From Mariprofundus sp. (lineage in GTDB: Bacteria; Pseudomonadota; Zetaproteobacteria; Mariprofundales; Mariprofundaceae), in contig JAJFLF010000127.1 in NCBI GenBank assembly GCA_021772845.1, forward strand, positions 1 through 6,554: DNA of 6,554 nt, in the 5' to 3' direction. Shown one piece after another: positions 6,191 through 6,554 of the stretch. The notes beneath the pieces were generated by a model that worked only from the letters and a program-made list of their open reading frames with translations, made no database searches and had not been told where the DNA came from. Position numbers and translations under genes: made by a program. How positions within the stretch are numbered: the stretch's first letter is position 1; each line of letters starts with the position of its first letter.

Positions 6191-6219
6191 TTGAATAGGT
6201 GAATTTAAAACCCTATATG
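6191..6219 (+). promoter_or_regulatory. Predicted promoter of the DUF2188 gene
   Basis: TTGAAT (6191-6196) and TATATG (6214-6219) are separated by exactly 17 bp. Each matches its sigma70 consensus at four of six positions. Transcription would start near 6226, so the 12-bp inverted repeat (6233-6267) would lie at the very start of the transcript, about 70 nt ahead of the coding region. If the attC reading is right, this would be a cassette that carries its own promoter. Confidence 0.4.
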
Positions 6220-6232
6220 GTGTGTATGAGTG

Positions 6233-6267
6233 TCAAATAAACATCTATATATAGTATGTTTATTTGA
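6233..6267. repeat. Perfect 12-bp inverted repeat upstream of the DUF2188 gene
   Basis: TCAAATAAACAT (6233-6244) and ATGTTTATTTGA (6256-6267) are exact inverted copies around an 11-base gap. Most of the gap is itself a palindrome, CTATATATAG (6245-6254). The element lies between the predicted promoter and the ribosome binding site. It could be an operator bound by a dimeric regulator, or a hairpin at the 5' end of the mRNA that protects or controls it. It lacks the GC-rich stem and T-tail of a terminator. Confidence 0.7.
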
Positions 6268-6298
6268 TATTTAAATTTAACACATAGGTGGTTTTATA

Positions 6299-6529
6299 AT
6301 GTCTGATAATGATTACAATGTTTATCAAGGCTCTGATGATAAATGGCGAGGTAAACGACAAGATACATCAAGAGCAAGTGTAGTTGGAGATACTCAAGAA
6401 GAAGTATTTCAAGCAACACGAGATCTAGCTAAAAAGGCCCAGTCTGAAGTATCCATTCACAGAGGGGATGACAATAAAATAAGAGCAAAACATAGCTACG
6501 GTAATGATCCCAAAAAAACTAAAGGCTAA
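6299..6529 (+). CDS. DUF2188 family protein
   Basis: This 76-residue protein matches the DUF2188 pattern from memory. It has an N-terminal YNVYQGSDDKWRGKRQ strand region, then TSRASVVGDTQEEVFQATRDLAKK with the conserved Thr-Gln and helix, a strand SEVSIHRGDDNKIRAK, and the C-terminal HSYGNDP signature. Length is normal for the family, whose members are small cytosolic proteins of unknown biochemical function. The ATG at 6299 follows AGGTGG (6286-6291) at 7 nt. It is preceded by a long leader with a 12-bp inverted repeat and a likely promoter of its own. Only 25 bp remain after the stop, so I cannot tell whether another attC-like site follows. Family assignment is confident; function is unknown. 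Confidence 0.88.
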   Translation: MSDNDYNVYQGSDDKWRGKRQDTSRASVVGDTQEEVFQATRDLAKKAQSEVSIHRGDDNKIRAKHSYGNDPKKTKG

Positions 6530-6554
6530 TTTTATTCAAGTTCGGAAGACGAGG

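Larger units (their letters stand above)
5957..6298. other. 342-bp intergenic region with attC-like site and inverted repeat
   Basis: No protein-coding gene is apparent here. In order, the stretch contains an AT-rich segment after the HEPN gene, a run of seven T (6048-6054) without a clear stem, and an attC-like folded site (about 6058-6136). A plausible promoter (6191-6219), a perfect 12-bp inverted repeat (6233-6267) and the ribosome binding site of the DUF2188 gene follow. This layout fits the junction between two cassettes, one ending after the HEPN gene and one beginning near 6130. Confidence 0.6.

Noticed and set aside
1..6554. CRISPR array, tRNA, rRNA, insertion sequence or integrase gene
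   Set aside because: No regularly spaced repeats, RNA-gene signatures, transposase or tyrosine recombinase motifs were seen on either strand.

Overview
The window joins two different kinds of DNA. Positions 1-4033 hold a conserved housekeeping block on the minus strand, transcribed in the order tgt, yajC, secD, secF. secF runs off the left edge. This is the usual bacterial arrangement of queuosine tRNA-guanine transglycosylase followed by the YajC-SecD-SecF membrane complex. The tight gaps (34, 11 and 18 bp) indicate one operon. Proteins and gene order point to a Gram-negative proteobacterium. SecD has only 527 residues, clearly shorter than the roughly 615-residue enterobacterial form, and YajC is unusually long with what looks like its own signal peptide. 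I cannot name the genus; a deep-branching or alpha/zeta-type proteobacterium is a guess.

Positions 4034-6554 are visibly more AT-rich, lie on the plus strand and look accessory. They hold: (1) a 158-residue PD-(D/E)XK nuclease-like protein, preceded by a sigma70-like promoter, a 20-codon leader ORF with a strong ribosome binding site and a perfect 8-bp inverted repeat; (2) a 104-residue protein of unknown function with a GTG start, a charged helical N-terminus and a basic C-terminus; (3) a 254-residue protein with an acidic N-terminal segment and a C-terminal HEPN-type domain carrying an R-x4-H motif; (4) a 76-residue DUF2188 protein, separated from the third gene by 342 bp.

That 342-bp gap contains a hairpin of about 75 nt that resembles an integron attC recombination site: CTAAC and GTTAG outer boxes, AAG/CTT elements at canonical spacing, and an inner GC-rich stem. 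Just before the DUF2188 gene is a perfect 12-bp inverted repeat, placed next to a plausible promoter.

My reading is that a cassette-like, possibly integron-derived insertion sits beside the tgt-sec operon. The nuclease-like, small and HEPN proteins could form a small defence or toxin module. The domain motifs are visible in the sequence; the defence role and the joint action of the genes are inference. No integrase gene, insertion sequence, CRISPR array, tRNA or rRNA was found.
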